Below are positions 36,700-49,787 of a stretch of 64,000 nucleotides of DNA, one piece after another; position 1 is the first letter of the stretch, and every line of letters starts with the position of its first letter. The DNA comes from Populus alba (Eukaryota > Streptophyta > Magnoliopsida > Malpighiales > Salicaceae), in NCBI RefSeq assembly GCF_005239225.2, contig NC_133287.1, positions 8,289,493-8,353,492 of the forward strand. Direction: 5' to 3'. Below the pieces are notes generated by a model that did not search any database, was not told where the DNA came from, and was given only the letters and a program-made list of their open reading frames with translations. The position numbers and the translations under genes were made by a program.

Positions 36700-36840
36700 A
36701 TGGAAAAAAATCAGGCTGTATCCAATATCAAGGACGAGAGCAGAGCCCCTGAAGACACCATCTCAACAGCATCTCCAAGCTCAAGTGCAGAGGGAGATAG
36801 AGAGCACAAGGAGACAAACGCGAGAGGAGATGAGAGATGA
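36700..36840 (+). CDS. Small unrecognised ORF, 46 aa
   Basis: The frame opens with ATG and reads MEKNQAVSNIKDES, then APEDTISTASPSSSAEGD, REHKETNARGDER and a stop. It is hydrophilic, Ser/Glu-rich and has base composition much less AT-biased than its surroundings, as expected of real or recently lost coding DNA. No domain, signal peptide or membrane segment is visible. It may be an exon of a larger gene, a gene relic, or a short peptide gene. Confidence 0.25.
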   Translation: MEKNQAVSNIKDESRAPEDTISTASPSSSAEGDREHKETNARGDER

Positions 36841-37069
36841 GGTCCGAGGGAGCTTATAGTTTTTAATATGATGTTTATTTTAATTTCATATTTTGTTTCT
36901 TGCTTAAATTATTAAAGATATTTCATAGTTTTTAATATAATGTCGACTAATTATTATTATTATTATTAGTCATCGGTGACTTGCTTTAAATATAAATCAG
37001 GGTGGGTTGGTGCATTCAACCCTAGCCATTTGCTCCCTCGGATTGAATTTGAGGTCCCAACAGTCAACA

Positions 37070-37147
37070 ATGGAGGCTCAGATTCCTGTAATTAAGGTAG
37101 CCAAAGATCTGAAGTTTGAGCTCAGATTTCCAAGCCAGGAAAATTAA
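37070..37147 (+). pseudogene. Possible first-exon fragment
   Basis: ATG at 37,070 opens MEAQIPVIKVAKDLKFELR and stops 25 codons later. A TATA-like taaatataaat lies about 85 bp upstream and the leader is less AT-rich than the flanks, as in a plant gene start. No continuation is found downstream, so it is probably a relic or a gene end lost by rearrangement. Confidence 0.2.
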
Positions 37148-37400
37148 TGTACACAAAAAACAGTCATGTTTTTAGGAATTAAGAAATTCTTTAATTTAAA
37201 TAAAATTTTCATAGATTCCATTATTTTCATCCACCACATTTATGTACTATTATATATGAAAATGTTTTCATGAGACGAATACAAATAAATAAAAATACAT
37301 GAGAAATATGAAATACTTAAACAATGCAACATTTCACCAATTGAAATCCTAAAAATATATCAATATAACCTATTTATTTATTTATATTTATGTCGTCTAT

Positions 37401-38600
37401 TAGATGATCTAGCCTTATTAATAACACGAATGCATCGCGCTCCTGCTCATGCCCGAGTAACCTCGTCTTCTAACATTACTTCATCAAGAGTTAACATATC
37501 TTCAAAGTTCTCAAGAGCATTGCAACAAATATCAAACCATCACTCGTACTGGATGCGGTCTCTTGACCTTCTAGTAGCAACAAGCCAACATAATATTAAT
37601 AAAATATTAATGTTAAATTAAAGGATTCATAAATAAAATGAATTGTTTAACATATATTAATTATAAAAAAACTTGATTATTTATGATATTTTGAATCACA
37701 TATTGCTCATATTACATGTCTATAAATGGAGGAACCTGCTCAGGATTTGATGTAATGACCCAACATGTGATGCCTATGTATCAAATTATATACTTCTTCG
37801 TAATTAATTATAGGATGCATTTATGTAAATATATTATTTCTCTATGTATCTTATTGATGATTTACGGCATGCAATGCATCACTCATATCGATGTCAACTA
37901 GAATGTGCTATCTATAGTTGAACTGTTGCATTACCCTATCTGGAAAAATATTGCTCAACCATCTCAAAAATATCAATGGGACCACTAATGTCCATATGTC
38001 CATCCACTAGTACAAACAACTAAATTCATAGCAAATTCAAACAATTCAAAGAAAATACAAAATTCAACAATTTATCTACAATTTAACTTAACATATAATT
38101 CATCAAAATTCTACCTCGTTCTTGTTCTATTGTGTGAATTCATCAAGCGCCAACTCTAACATTATCAACTTATTCCAACCGATTCACATAAAAACACTAA
38201 TTCAATAATTTATCCAAAATTTAATGCAATGCATAATTAATTGAAACTCTTAATTCCTGATTGATGTTATTTTCATGTTTAACTATATCAAATCAACCCT
38301 AATTGATGGCATTTATAGCTAATTTATTATTAATTCAACAAACTCTAAATTCAACCTTAACTTTAAACATTAATTTCATTTCAATTAAACCAAACACAAA
38401 TTAAATATAAAACCTATATAATTAATAGTAATATAGTATGTTTATCTTTTTTAAATAACTAGGAAGGAGGGGGCAACAATAGCAGCGACAAAGGCTTTTG
38501 AAGAGAAAAACATTATATGATGCTCAAAAACTAAGAGGCACTTGGGTTTTTGGTGTTTTAAGGATATAAAAACAAGTAATTGATGATTTTATATATATAT
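37401..38600. repeat. Transposon-derived region, copy A (unclassified)
   Basis: From about 38,020 a run of 'aaattcatagcaaattcaa' type sequence matches 44,145-44,300 in the same orientation, and the following 400 bp ('aattcaacaatttatc', 'atgttcaactatatcaaa') are also similar. No intact transposase frame is present. I could not assign the superfamily. Confidence 0.4.
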
Positions 38601-39032
38601 ATAGTGGAGAGTTGTTGTCTTTGTTTCTATATTTTAATATAGAAATGAACTTAAATTTATGTGTTAAGTTTTTGCACTTAAAAAATATGTCTTGTTAAGT
38701 TATAGTTATTTTTTAATGCTACAATCATCATGCCGCACTTAAATATAACAATATTTGCTAAATATTATGCTTCTTAAATGTGATAAAATAAAATTATAAA
38801 AATGGTTATGTTACTTTATTAATTTTAAAAACAATTCTCTAAAGTTGCACTATATGGTAATTTGGCTGTAATAAAACAAAAGGTAATAATAAAAGACGTG
38901 ATGTACCACATGAGATGAAAAGTCAATAAATTATCAAGCAACCTGTCATGTCACGTCAACATTCAAGCTATCAAGTAAAACACATCAAGTACTATGACTG
39001 GTGATATTGTTAAGTAATATTCTAAAACGTGT

Positions 39033-39260
39033 GGGGAAAGTTATGTAATTTAAAGCCTCCTATACATAAGTGATTGAAAGCTTTTTTTTTTACGCACTTT
39101 CACTTTACTCATTATTAATATATTATATAATAATAATAATAATAATGGGGAAAGTTATGTAATTTAAAGCCTCCTATACATAAGTGATTGAAAGCTTTTT
39201 TTTTTACGCGCTTTCACTTTACTCATTATTAATATATTATATTATTATTATTATTTAACT
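39033..39260. repeat. 114-bp tandem duplication
   Basis: The unit beginning ggggaaagttatgtaattta at 39,033 recurs at 39,147 nearly unchanged (one visible difference, acgcac to acgcgc). It lies in non-coding DNA. Confidence 0.9.
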
Positions 39261-41300
39261 GTCTTATTCTTTTTTTCATTTTTAATTTTTTTTTTGTCTT
39301 TTTAATGAATTTTTTTGTTTGATTTATTTTGTTAATGTTAATTTTTTTATTTAGTTATCAGACTTTCATGATATGGATCCTGGGTTTAATGGGTTAATCT
39401 GGTTTGACAAGTTAACCCAGATTTTTTTCTTTTTAATTAATTTTTTTTGTTTAGTTTAGTTTGTTGATGTTAAATTTCTTTCTATTTAATTATTAGATTT
39501 TTATGACACATATCCTGGCTTCACGGGTTAACTTGGTTTAATGAGTTAATTCAGTTAATTCTAGGTAAACCCGTTAAATTTTTTTTCTATTTAGTTATCA
39601 AACTTTCATGACATGAATTCCAGGTTTGACGGGTTAACCCAGTTAATTCATATTTTTTTATTTTTCTTCATTAGTTTTTTTTCTTCATTTTTCTTTATAT
39701 TTTTTAATTAATTTATTTAATTATCACACTCTTATGACACCACCTTGCAGCCAGACCTACATCCAATGTTATTGGATCTGGTATTGCAGTCACACCCACT
39801 TAAACTTCGATCATGTAAGTTTAATATTATTATTAATATTATAAATATTACTTTTAGGTCAGGCATTGCAGCCAAACCCAAAACTTTTAAGTATAACTTT
39901 GCAGAAAAATCTAACACTTTTAAATCTTATTTTTATATATATATATTTTATGCAAAAATATATGTCCTGCGATATTACACGGGTCATGTAACTAGTTAAA
40001 TTGTATGGCTAGTAACAATCAGCATTGGTTGTTGGGGATGTCATTGGAGGCTTTTTAAAAATCTTTAGATTAGCTCATAAAAATCATTAAAAATAACTAA
40101 AAATTAATTTAAAATTTTTTAAATAAAAAATATTTTGAATAACATATCAACCGTCATAAACATACACTCCCCATAACATGGGTTAAGAATACTGGTGGCC
40201 CTTTGAGAAATCAATAAAAAATATCAGATGATTATAAACATTTTAGCCCTGTTGTGATGTAATTTCCCAAGAGGGTTCTTCGGGAAAGAAACATTTGATG
40301 GAAATATATTTGGGTCCCCTTCGATTGACAGAGGAAAGCAGCTCGAGTATTTGGTTGAACAACTTTTTCTTCTTTTCTTATGAAATTTTGATGGAACTTT
40401 CCCTTGAATTCTAGTACACAAGGAGTTTAGTTTTTCTTTTGAACAGTAACGGGGAGTATTATTGGATTAGTTTTAGAATAAGTAATAAGTTTACATGTTG
40501 ATCATGATCAATTTTTTAAAAATATAATAAAAATATCCAGGCTATAAATTACCATTTGTTATTGTTATTATTACTGGCTTATAAACCTTGAGATTTTCAT
40601 ACTTGAATTTATTTTTAATTTAAGTTTAAAATTAAATTGTGTGAAAAGTATTTCAATGTGATCCGGTTAGCTTAGTCAGTTCAAAGACAATTTGACTGAT
40701 CAATAAAAAAACCTAGAAAAATTGAGATAAAAAGAATAAAATTGATTAAAAAAAAAACTTATTAACACAATGCTTTATTCATTTTAAATTATTAAAACAT
40801 GTAAGAGTTGATTTGATATAATCAAATTGATTTAACCAGTTTAAAATTATTCTGAACTAATGTTATACAAAATTTATTAAATAAAATGAAATTAAAAAAA
40901 AATAAAGAGGAAAAAATAAAATAGATAGCTCCTGCAGAAAAGCAGGTGCATGGCATCCCAAATATTTTAGTATTATCCATATTACATTCCTTGAATTATT
41001 AAAAATTTCATGATAATACTTTCAACGTAACAAACATTAGAGGGTCCCTTTGAAAAAGAAAAATGGATGCCCAAAAACTACATTTGGGTCCCCATTGATT
41101 GAGAGGAAGGCAGCTAAAGTATTGATTGAACACGTTTTTCTTTTCTTTATGAAATTTGGATGGAACTTTCCTAGAATTCTAGTAAATTAGGAATCGAGTT
41201 TCTCTTGTTATCTTTTGAACGGTAAGGTAAAGCATAATTGGATTAGTTTTAGCATATTGATGAAGTCCTCAAAAAATTAAACTTTTTTTTTTTTTTTTTT
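39261..41300. repeat. Dispersed repeat debris
   Basis: 39.34-39.65 kb holds three degenerate direct units around 'gacgggttaaccc', the reverse of the family near 11-12 kb. Two diverged direct copies of a segment of about 220 bp lie at about 40,250-40,480 and 41,040-41,260 ('tttgggtcccc', 'gatggaactttcc', 'attggattagttttag'). No gene is supported. Confidence 0.45.
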
Positions 41301-41499
41301 ATGATTGTGTTCTAGATTTGTGTAATGATGGGCTTGGAGCGATGAACTTAAATTTAGATCTTTTGTTGTTTACGTGGGTTGTTCTTGAAAAAACAATTCT
41401 TTATTAGAATGAAGAATTTTCAATACTTAAGTTAGTAAGTGTTGAAGGAGAAAAATAAAGTTACACGGAGCATGTATTTTTATTTTTTTTATTATTATT

Positions 41500-41888
41500 T
41501 TTTTTATTTGAAATAATTTATAAAATTATTATTATTATTATTTTAATTTCATCTTCTTCTAATTTTTTTATCTGTTAGAGTAGATCTCTATTATTTTAAT
41601 TGTTATTTATTTTATCTGAGATAATTTATGAAATTAGATTATTTTTTTTCAATTTCATTCTCATTCAACTTTTTAATTTGTAAGATTTGTTTCCTCATTA
41701 TTTTAATAAACTTGAAAATAAAAAATATTAATAAGTTATTTTCCATATTATTTTTTATGACATAACCAAACACCGAAAAATATTTTCCAACTTATTTTTC
41801 ATGACATCACCAAACATCGGAAAATAATTTTACTTTCCAGAAATCTATTTTCTAAAAAGAATCTACTTTCCAGCAAACAAACGGAACC
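41500..41888. mobile_element. Truncated PIF/Harbinger-like element, reversed
   Basis: The right end reads ctttccagcaaacaaacggaacc and is followed by TAA (41,889-41,891). This is the inverse of the left end of the element at 22,551. The motif gaaaatattttcc and relatives recur over the last 150 bp, and the internal AT-rich part matches the reverse of 22.7-23.0 kb. The other terminus could not be found. Confidence 0.55.
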
Positions 41889-41891
41889 TAA

Positions 41892-43400
41892 GACTTAAGA
41901 CTTGTTTTTAATAACTAAGAATAGGTCTAGCTTTGCTTACTAGTGATGGTGTGTATTTATACACCCAGTCCTTAAGCTTATCTCATAAAGAAGAAAAATA
42001 TTTTTCTAGAAATTTAGATCATATGCTTTTATGACATGCTCATATAGGTGACGTCATTACTATTTCATTGATGGAGATATTGGTTAGTTAAGAAGAATAG
42101 ATGTAGAAGACAAGAGATAAATTAACACATCATAGATGGTCAGGAGAGTAATGTTGCAATTGACATAAAAAATGAATATTTTTTTGCATAGAAAAAGTAC
42201 TGAAAAAAATTGTGTCCATGGCTTTTAAAAACCCAAAAAAATACATGAAGATATGTTCCAAGAAAAGATTGGGCAAAGTTGTGACTGGCTGGTCAAGGTG
42301 GTTGTTAAGCATAAACTCATGATCGGTTTGGTTGAGTGAAAGCCTAACCAAATGACAAACCAACCAAGTTGACTGATTTCTTTTTATTATATTATGATTT
42401 TTCCTAAGTATTTTAAACAGACATGTTCAAAAGACTTTGACCAACAAAAATAAGAAAAAAAAAATACTTAATATATAAATGTTATCTTTTATGGCTATGT
42501 CTGCATGAGAATGTATCCTTTAATGACCATACCTATATAAGAAAATGAGTGGTTTTTGCAAGAGAGATAAGGGTTTGATCAATTAGTTTGTTCCTCTTCC
42601 AATAAAGTGTATTATTTCTTAAAAATAGAGAATGCTTTGTGATCATAAAAAAAAAAAAAAAAAACATTGTTAAAGCATTGCGTAAGAAGCTATTATATAA
42701 AGATGTGGAGATTTCAATGTCCATATTGCATGGAGATTTTTGTTAGAGATATTAAAGAAATGTTTTGAGATACATAAAACTCGATTGAAAACATAAGGAT
42801 TTCAATAAAGACATGGAAATCTCATTTATAAAGATTTTTTTGTTAGGGACATGAGATCTTATTGTGAAGATTTTTCATTAGATATATGGATATACATTTA
42901 GAGAAACATTACTTCTTTTATTCAAAACTTCATAATATAATGGAGATATAATTTTTAAAAAGCTTCTGATTTTAGTTAGTGCATCACGAGAATTTTTTCT
43001 TATTTGTTCATGTTACATCTTTTTCTTCATAAATTATTAGAGATATCCTCTAAAGATCAATTATTATATTTCTTTTTTTTTAAGGCATGACATTTCTCAG
43101 TGTGTGATTGTGGTCATCATAGAAATGATAAAACTTGTTAGGGTTTCTTATGTTTTTGTCACTCTTCATAAGAGATAAGTATCACATGAAATCCTTATCC
43201 TCAATGATAGCCAACACCTTAACATGTATAATGGTAAGAGGTGTTGTTAAAAGCTTAGAAAATATCATGTGATCACGATAAATGAATTTGATATTTTATG
43301 ATATCCCTCATGCAAATACCACTTACATTATGGTGCTTGCACATATTGTAATTGAACAAATGTTGAGTTCAACCGTTGGACTGAGTACTCAATCGAGTGT
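41892..43400. other. Intergenic, no gene seen
   Basis: AT-rich sequence with no recognisable coding region; frames at 42,130-42,363 and 42,533-42,724 (-) are without domains. Confidence 0.4.
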
Positions 43401-44900
43401 TCAATGTGCCACTGCTTAACAACATTAACCAATTCATTTTTACTATTAAATATTTGATCAACCTCTAAATTAGACCTTTTTGTCATACTTATATGACTAA
43501 GTGCCTAATCATGTAAACAACGAAACTAGACACCGAAGCATCTCCAAATTCAGGAACAGGAGGAATAATTTCAGTATCATTATCTTCATTGTCACTAGGC
43601 TCATAATAGTCAAATCTATATTGATTAGCAAAAGAATTGTTAAACATATTATCATCTATAATTTGTAGTAAATCATCCAACAATAAACTATTTTTACCTC
43701 TACCAACTGAATTTGTAGGACTAGCAGAAATTAGGACACACAAAGATTTTGGTCGACTACTCACACAATAATCATGCTAAACCATTTTGAATGAAAGAAT
43801 CAATCATTTTCTTAACACTACCATCATACAAAATCGATACAAGATAATATTGTTGTTCACCAATTTGACACTTTCAAGTTATTTCAACATCAATATCATT
43901 ATAATTTCACCCTAAGTCCATGAAAAATAGTTTATTTCATTTTTATACCCAACATGCCTAAATCACTAGTTAACAACAAACTGCTCCCGTCATTGTATGT
44001 GGTACTACTGTTTACTTTAGGAATAATATTGCTATCATAATGACATAACATAAATATATTATTAGACATTCTATATATATATAATAATGAATTCTAGTCA
44101 ATTTAACATAATTTTAACTAAATTGCATTACATCAACCTTAATTCGCAAAATTCATAGCAAATTCAATCAAATTTTCAAAATTTAACGTTAAAGCAAACT
44201 TAACATTCACAATACATTATCAATTGATATTTTTCATGCTCAATTTCATTAAATCAAACACAAATTCATAGCAAATTAATTTAATTCAAAGAAAATACTA
44301 AATTCTTCAACTTAATATATATCAACAACTAAATGAAACATGTAATTCGTGATAATTCAACTGCATTCATGCTCTATGGCATGAACGTATGTGCGTATTT
44401 AACTACATTATTAGCATATTGCAACAATATACACCAATTTAATCTAAATTAAACACAACACATAATTAATTCAACTTATTTTCATGTTCAACTATATCAA
44501 ATAAACTCTAATTGAATATATTTTTAACTAATTTATCATTGATTTAACAAACCTTAAATTCATCATAAACCCTATATTCAATCTTAACAATTATTTGATT
44601 TCAATAAAACCAAATACAAAATAATAACAATGTAATATATTTACCTTGCTTATAGGACTACAAGAATGGTTAGGGCAGCGGTGGCAGCAAAGGGAACAAT
44701 GAGTTTTCAACACAAAAACATCAAATGATACTTAAAGACTATGACGGATTCAATTTAGTTGTTTTAAGGACAAAATCTAAGTAATTAACGAGTTTTTTAA
44801 GAGACATATGAGAGAGACCATGGGTTTTTTAAGAGAGAGAAAAGGAGTGTCTATGTGTTGTTGGTGTTTAATTTGTTAAAATTTTAATTGTTATCGTTTT
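43401..44900. repeat. Transposon-derived region, copy B (unclassified)
   Basis: The part from 44,145 resembles 38,020-38,450 (copy A). A minus-strand frame at 43,489-43,764 (91 aa, acidic stretch YEPSDNEDNDTEIIPP) may be the remains of a transposon protein, but no domain is recognised. The right end near 44,650-44,850 has 'gcagcggtggcagcaaaggg', comparable to 38,470-38,500 in copy A. Confidence 0.4.
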
Positions 44901-45000
44901 TGTGAAATGATATTTTAAGTTGTTGCGCTTTAAAAACATAACATTTAATGGATATCATGCTTTAAAAACATAATTATGTCAAATTATATCACTTCACTAA

Positions 45001-46288
45001 ATCTTATTTAAATAATACCATTCTCTTAAATCTTTAAATTTACCGTGCTACTTTGACAAAAAAGAAAAACCTAAGAAGTTCTCCCTCGACAACATTGACC
45101 ACCTAGGCCATCCTTGTTTGTTCCTTAACCTATGCCTTGCCCGAATATTAGAGTTGGTAAGGAATGGACTGCAATCTTTACACATCACATTGTTCTGCTT
45201 TTGGATAGGGCTTGGAGGGTACCTGCATGCATAGAATATATTTGTTTAATTATATGTTAGTAATTAGTTTTTAAAATATTTTTTTATTTACACGCGCGCA
45301 TATATATATATATATATACATATCAACATATTACAACATATTAAAGTAATCCAAAAAAATCAATTTAAAATAAAAACAAATTAATTTAAAGTGAAAACAA
45401 CACCATCACTATCACTAGAGAGAGATATCACGAACTCGTAATCATGTTCACCACTAACACTGGTGACTTCTACGTAATGAATGATTCATTGAACAATGAG
45501 GCTATCACCTTGAGAGAAAAACTGAGCTGCAAAGTTTTGATCTTGACGTCTCATAAAACTATCTGAACATTTAAAAACTGAGTTACACATCCATTTATAC
45601 ATTTCACTGACGGAAGCTTGCAGCTCATGTGGCGTTGGTCTCCACTTTTCCAGAAGAGAACCTCGTTTTGATCTTGACATTTCATAAAACGACGACCACT
45701 CGCTGCTTTAAAAGTGTTCTATGCCTTATTTGTTTGTGATTTGAAAATTTTTGAAATTTTGAAAAATATTTTTATTTTAAATTAATATTTTTTAGTGTTT
45801 TTAAAGTATTTTGATGTACTGATATTAAAAATAATTTTTTAAAAAAGAAAAAAATATATTATTTTAATTTATTTTGAAGTGAAAAACAATTTAAAAAGTA
45901 ATTATAACTATATTATATTTTTTATTGATCCACTAATGTTAAAAATAATTTTTTAAAAATAAAAAAATAATTTTAATATATTTTAAAATATAATTATAAC
46001 TATATTTTCAAAACATGTTTGTAATCTCCTCGAAAGGTCAAAAATCCATGTATAAGAAGGAAGGAAACAATAGCATCATGCGTGATTGGCGGGTAAATCG
46101 TATACGCTTTCCTTTCATGTCACGGAGGAACTGACCAATCCCTTTCTTTTCCATGTAGTGGAAGACATTAGTGTTTGCTTTCATATTTTGATTTGGACTT
46201 TTTTTTACTTTTTATAAGACCTTCGATTCCTTTCCTGTTTCAATTATTTCTCATCTGTTATGCCATTTGAACACGCACAAACTTTCAT

Positions 46289-46344
<56 letters not shown>

Positions 46345-49300
46345 GTTAGACACTATTAGATTTAATAAGTCAGTTTATTTTAAAATGTGTTTGCAATTAT
46401 TTTTTAAATAATTTTTTGTATTAAAATACATGTTAATAATATATTTTTTTATTTTTTAAAAAATTATTTTTGATATCAACATATCAAAATGATTTGAAAA
46501 CACTATAAATATATTTAATTTGAAGTAAATAAAAAAAAAAAAAAATTTAAAATTTTTTAAAATCACTTTTGAAATGCAGAAACAAGATTATTAAAATCAT
46601 AAAAAAATAACAAAAAAAATATCAATTTACTATTTTTTTTTAAAAAAAAATTATCATATTATCAAACAGTGAGCCTTTTAGTGTTCTTATTTATGTTATC
46701 AACATAGAATTGTAGAAGCTGGTCTCATTCGGCCTTTGCTTTGTTTGTTAATAATATTAGATGTCTTGTCATATATTATAATAATACTCGAGAGTGAGTG
46801 CTGTGAGTGGATGTTTTTGTTGTTAAATTTGTTTTTAAAAAATTTTTTTAGTTTAAAAATATATTAAGAGTGATTTTTTATATATAATTTTGATGTATAA
46901 ATAAAAAAAATTAAAAAAATATTATTTTAACATATTTTTAATTAGAAATATAATTTTAAAAAATTACTTTTCACCATATTATCAAACAAACACTAACTAC
47001 CAATAAAAAAACTGCTAAGAATAAAATAAAAACTATTCATCATAATTAAGTCCAGAGATTTGATGGAGACGATATCAAGTCACACAAGATTATAAAATAT
47101 CTAGAAGCCAATTAGTTGCAATAAAGAAAGTCAAACTAAAAGGAGAAAATGGTAAAATATCTTTTTTCCTCAAATCAACACACATAAATATAAGATAATC
47201 CTGCTAAAAATTGTTTTCTAATTAAGAGAATCCTTCAATGGTAAAATATTTTTGGATGAGAAGGCATCATCAAAATAGAATATCAAAGGCTCTCGTATCG
47301 CGGGCATGCCTTTGACTTCTTTTTTTATTGATATTTTAAGTTTTTTTTAGTTTTATTATTTAATATTGAATTTTATAATTTAATATTAATTTTATTATAA
47401 ATCGATCTTTGCTTCTTTTTTTTTTTTATCATACAATAAATTTAAAAATTTAATTCAACTCATTGAAATCCATAACTATGATCCAGAGTTTAACGGGTTG
47501 ACTATAATAAACCTGACATATTTATATTTTTCCTTTGAGTTTTTTTCTTTGGATTTGCCTACTTAACAAGATCACGTCCAGGAGACTTCCACATAATTTA
47601 ATTTAAAATCAAAACCAAACAAAAAGTTGGTTTAAGATTTTATAAATTTAAACTATTATACCAAGTTTAATAATAATGTTAAGAAGTTTTTTACAATCTT
47701 AAATATATTTTTTTTATGTTTAAATATTTTTTAATCTAAGAAGCAATGATAGAGCATAAATAAATTAGTAACAAATATACTAAAAGGGGATGGGGTTTTA
47801 AACAGTATCTTTATTGTAGCACTAAAGACATTTTATTGTGGAGTATAATAGTATAATAACTACTTTAAACCCTAAATCATACAATGTTTGTCTTGGTTGA
47901 CGGGGTAATAAGGTTTTGTTTTCTAAATAAATAGTAAAGATACTAAAATATCCTCAGAGACAATAAAATATGTTTGGCATCTAACGGTAGTTTTGGTTTT
48001 AAATTTTGGATGAACAATGAGATTACTTATATGCTCTTAAAGCCAAAAATAAAAATTCTTCAATTAAGGGTTATTTTTTACTTTTCAAGTTGTTTTTTTT
48101 TTAGGGTATTCGGATATTTTTATACAAATGAATTAAAATTAAAATTAAATTTTAAAAAGTGCGCTATAAACACCAACATATGAGAGACGCTTATGCACTT
48201 TGATCGGCGTGTGTTGTGCCTTTCAGTGTAGACCTTGCCATTTTGCAATGTCTTTAGATGCACAACCATGTATCTTCCTTTTGGTGCGATGCATGTCATT
48301 GGCAAGTGGATAGTTTGTCACCAGTTAGCTTTTTTTCACCCCTCATTTTCTTTTTCTTCCCCTATGTATTGTAGGTTAGTCTTCTTATATTTTTATATTT
48401 CTACTTCGGCCTCTTTTCTTTTAATTTTTAATTTTTGTTTTTAATCATTTTGTAAAAAAATTATTTCTTTTAAATTTAATCCTCATTTTTTTATTTTATT
48501 TTGTTGGGGTTATTTTTTCTTTACATTTAACCCTCCAATAAAAAAATTATGTCATTTTTTATTTTAATTTCTTAGTTTTGTCCTTATCCATTTTGTGAAA
48601 GTTTTATTTCTTTTCAATGCAGTGCTTCAATTATAATTTGCCATTTTTTTTTCAATTTGATCCTTATTCTTTTAATTTATATTTTTTCCCTTAGCCCATT
48701 TATAAAAAGTTTTATTAGTTTTCAATTTTATCTTTCAATCTAAGTTTATGGTGTGTTATTATTATTATTTTTTCAATTTAGTCCTCCTTCTTTTATTCTT
48801 TTTTCTTTTTATTGGAGTTATTTTTCTTTTAAATATAACCCTCCAATAAAAAAAATTTAATTGCCCTCTATTTTTTTTTTCACCCTTGTTCTTTTAATTA
48901 TTATTATTTTTAATTTTACATCCTTTTTTCTCTCATTTCATTTTTCAAATATTTAATTTGCTAAGGATTATGCTTCATCATTTTTTCATGTATGATGCTT
49001 CCAATTTAATAACCTGAGTCATAATTTTTAAAAGTTGGCATGGGTCGACTTTTTTTTTTACTTATTTAATTTTTTTAATTTCATCATATGGCATTAATTT
49101 TTATTTTTTTAACAAATTTGACTTTGTGGTTTTTATTTTTATTTTTTTAATCGAGTATCTTATTCTCATGACTTAGGTCATAAGTTTTGCGAAGTTACCA
49201 CGGGTTAGCTCGCCTTTATTACCTATATTACATATTTTTCATACTCTCGAGTTGACTTAGATGTTTTTGTTCCTTTTTGTTTTTTTTTATTTCTAATTTT

Positions 49301-49756
49301 ATATATCCATGAATTTTTTCTCATTGTTTCGTCTTTTTTTCTTTCTTTTATAAGAAAAAAATATCATTTGCTATAGATCCCTATTCTTTTATCATATATT
49401 TAAAATTAAATAAACTTATTATACTTAATTTCTTTTATTTTTTAATCACACTTGAACATTATTTTTATATTAAAAAAATAAGATCCGCGGGGTAGGGCAG
49501 CCTAGTGCATTCTGCAAGGCATTTGTCAAGAACATGGAAACATCTTCTTCATCTTTTGAGGTTGGATTTGGTTTCAAGAGAACTGGACCAAAGCCCATAA
49601 AAAAAATCTACAAGGGCATCACTTGCTTGCCCCCACTCATTTAGTGATTTATGAATAAGAAATTATAACCTCTTCCTAACTGACACTTGGACTAATGGTT
49701 TCATAGCACGTGTCAGGGTGCATGATTAACTATTTCTCTCTCTGCCGCCCTAAAAC

Positions 49757-49787
<31 letters not shown>

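Larger units (their letters stand above)
34862..37400. other. Gene-poor AT-rich stretch
   Basis: A CT tract (34,951-34,972) and (TA)n runs at about 35,779-35,813 and 36,198-36,238 dominate. A 46-codon frame at 36,700-36,840 and a short frame starting at 37,070 look coding-like and are listed separately. Otherwise nothing is recognised. Confidence 0.4.
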
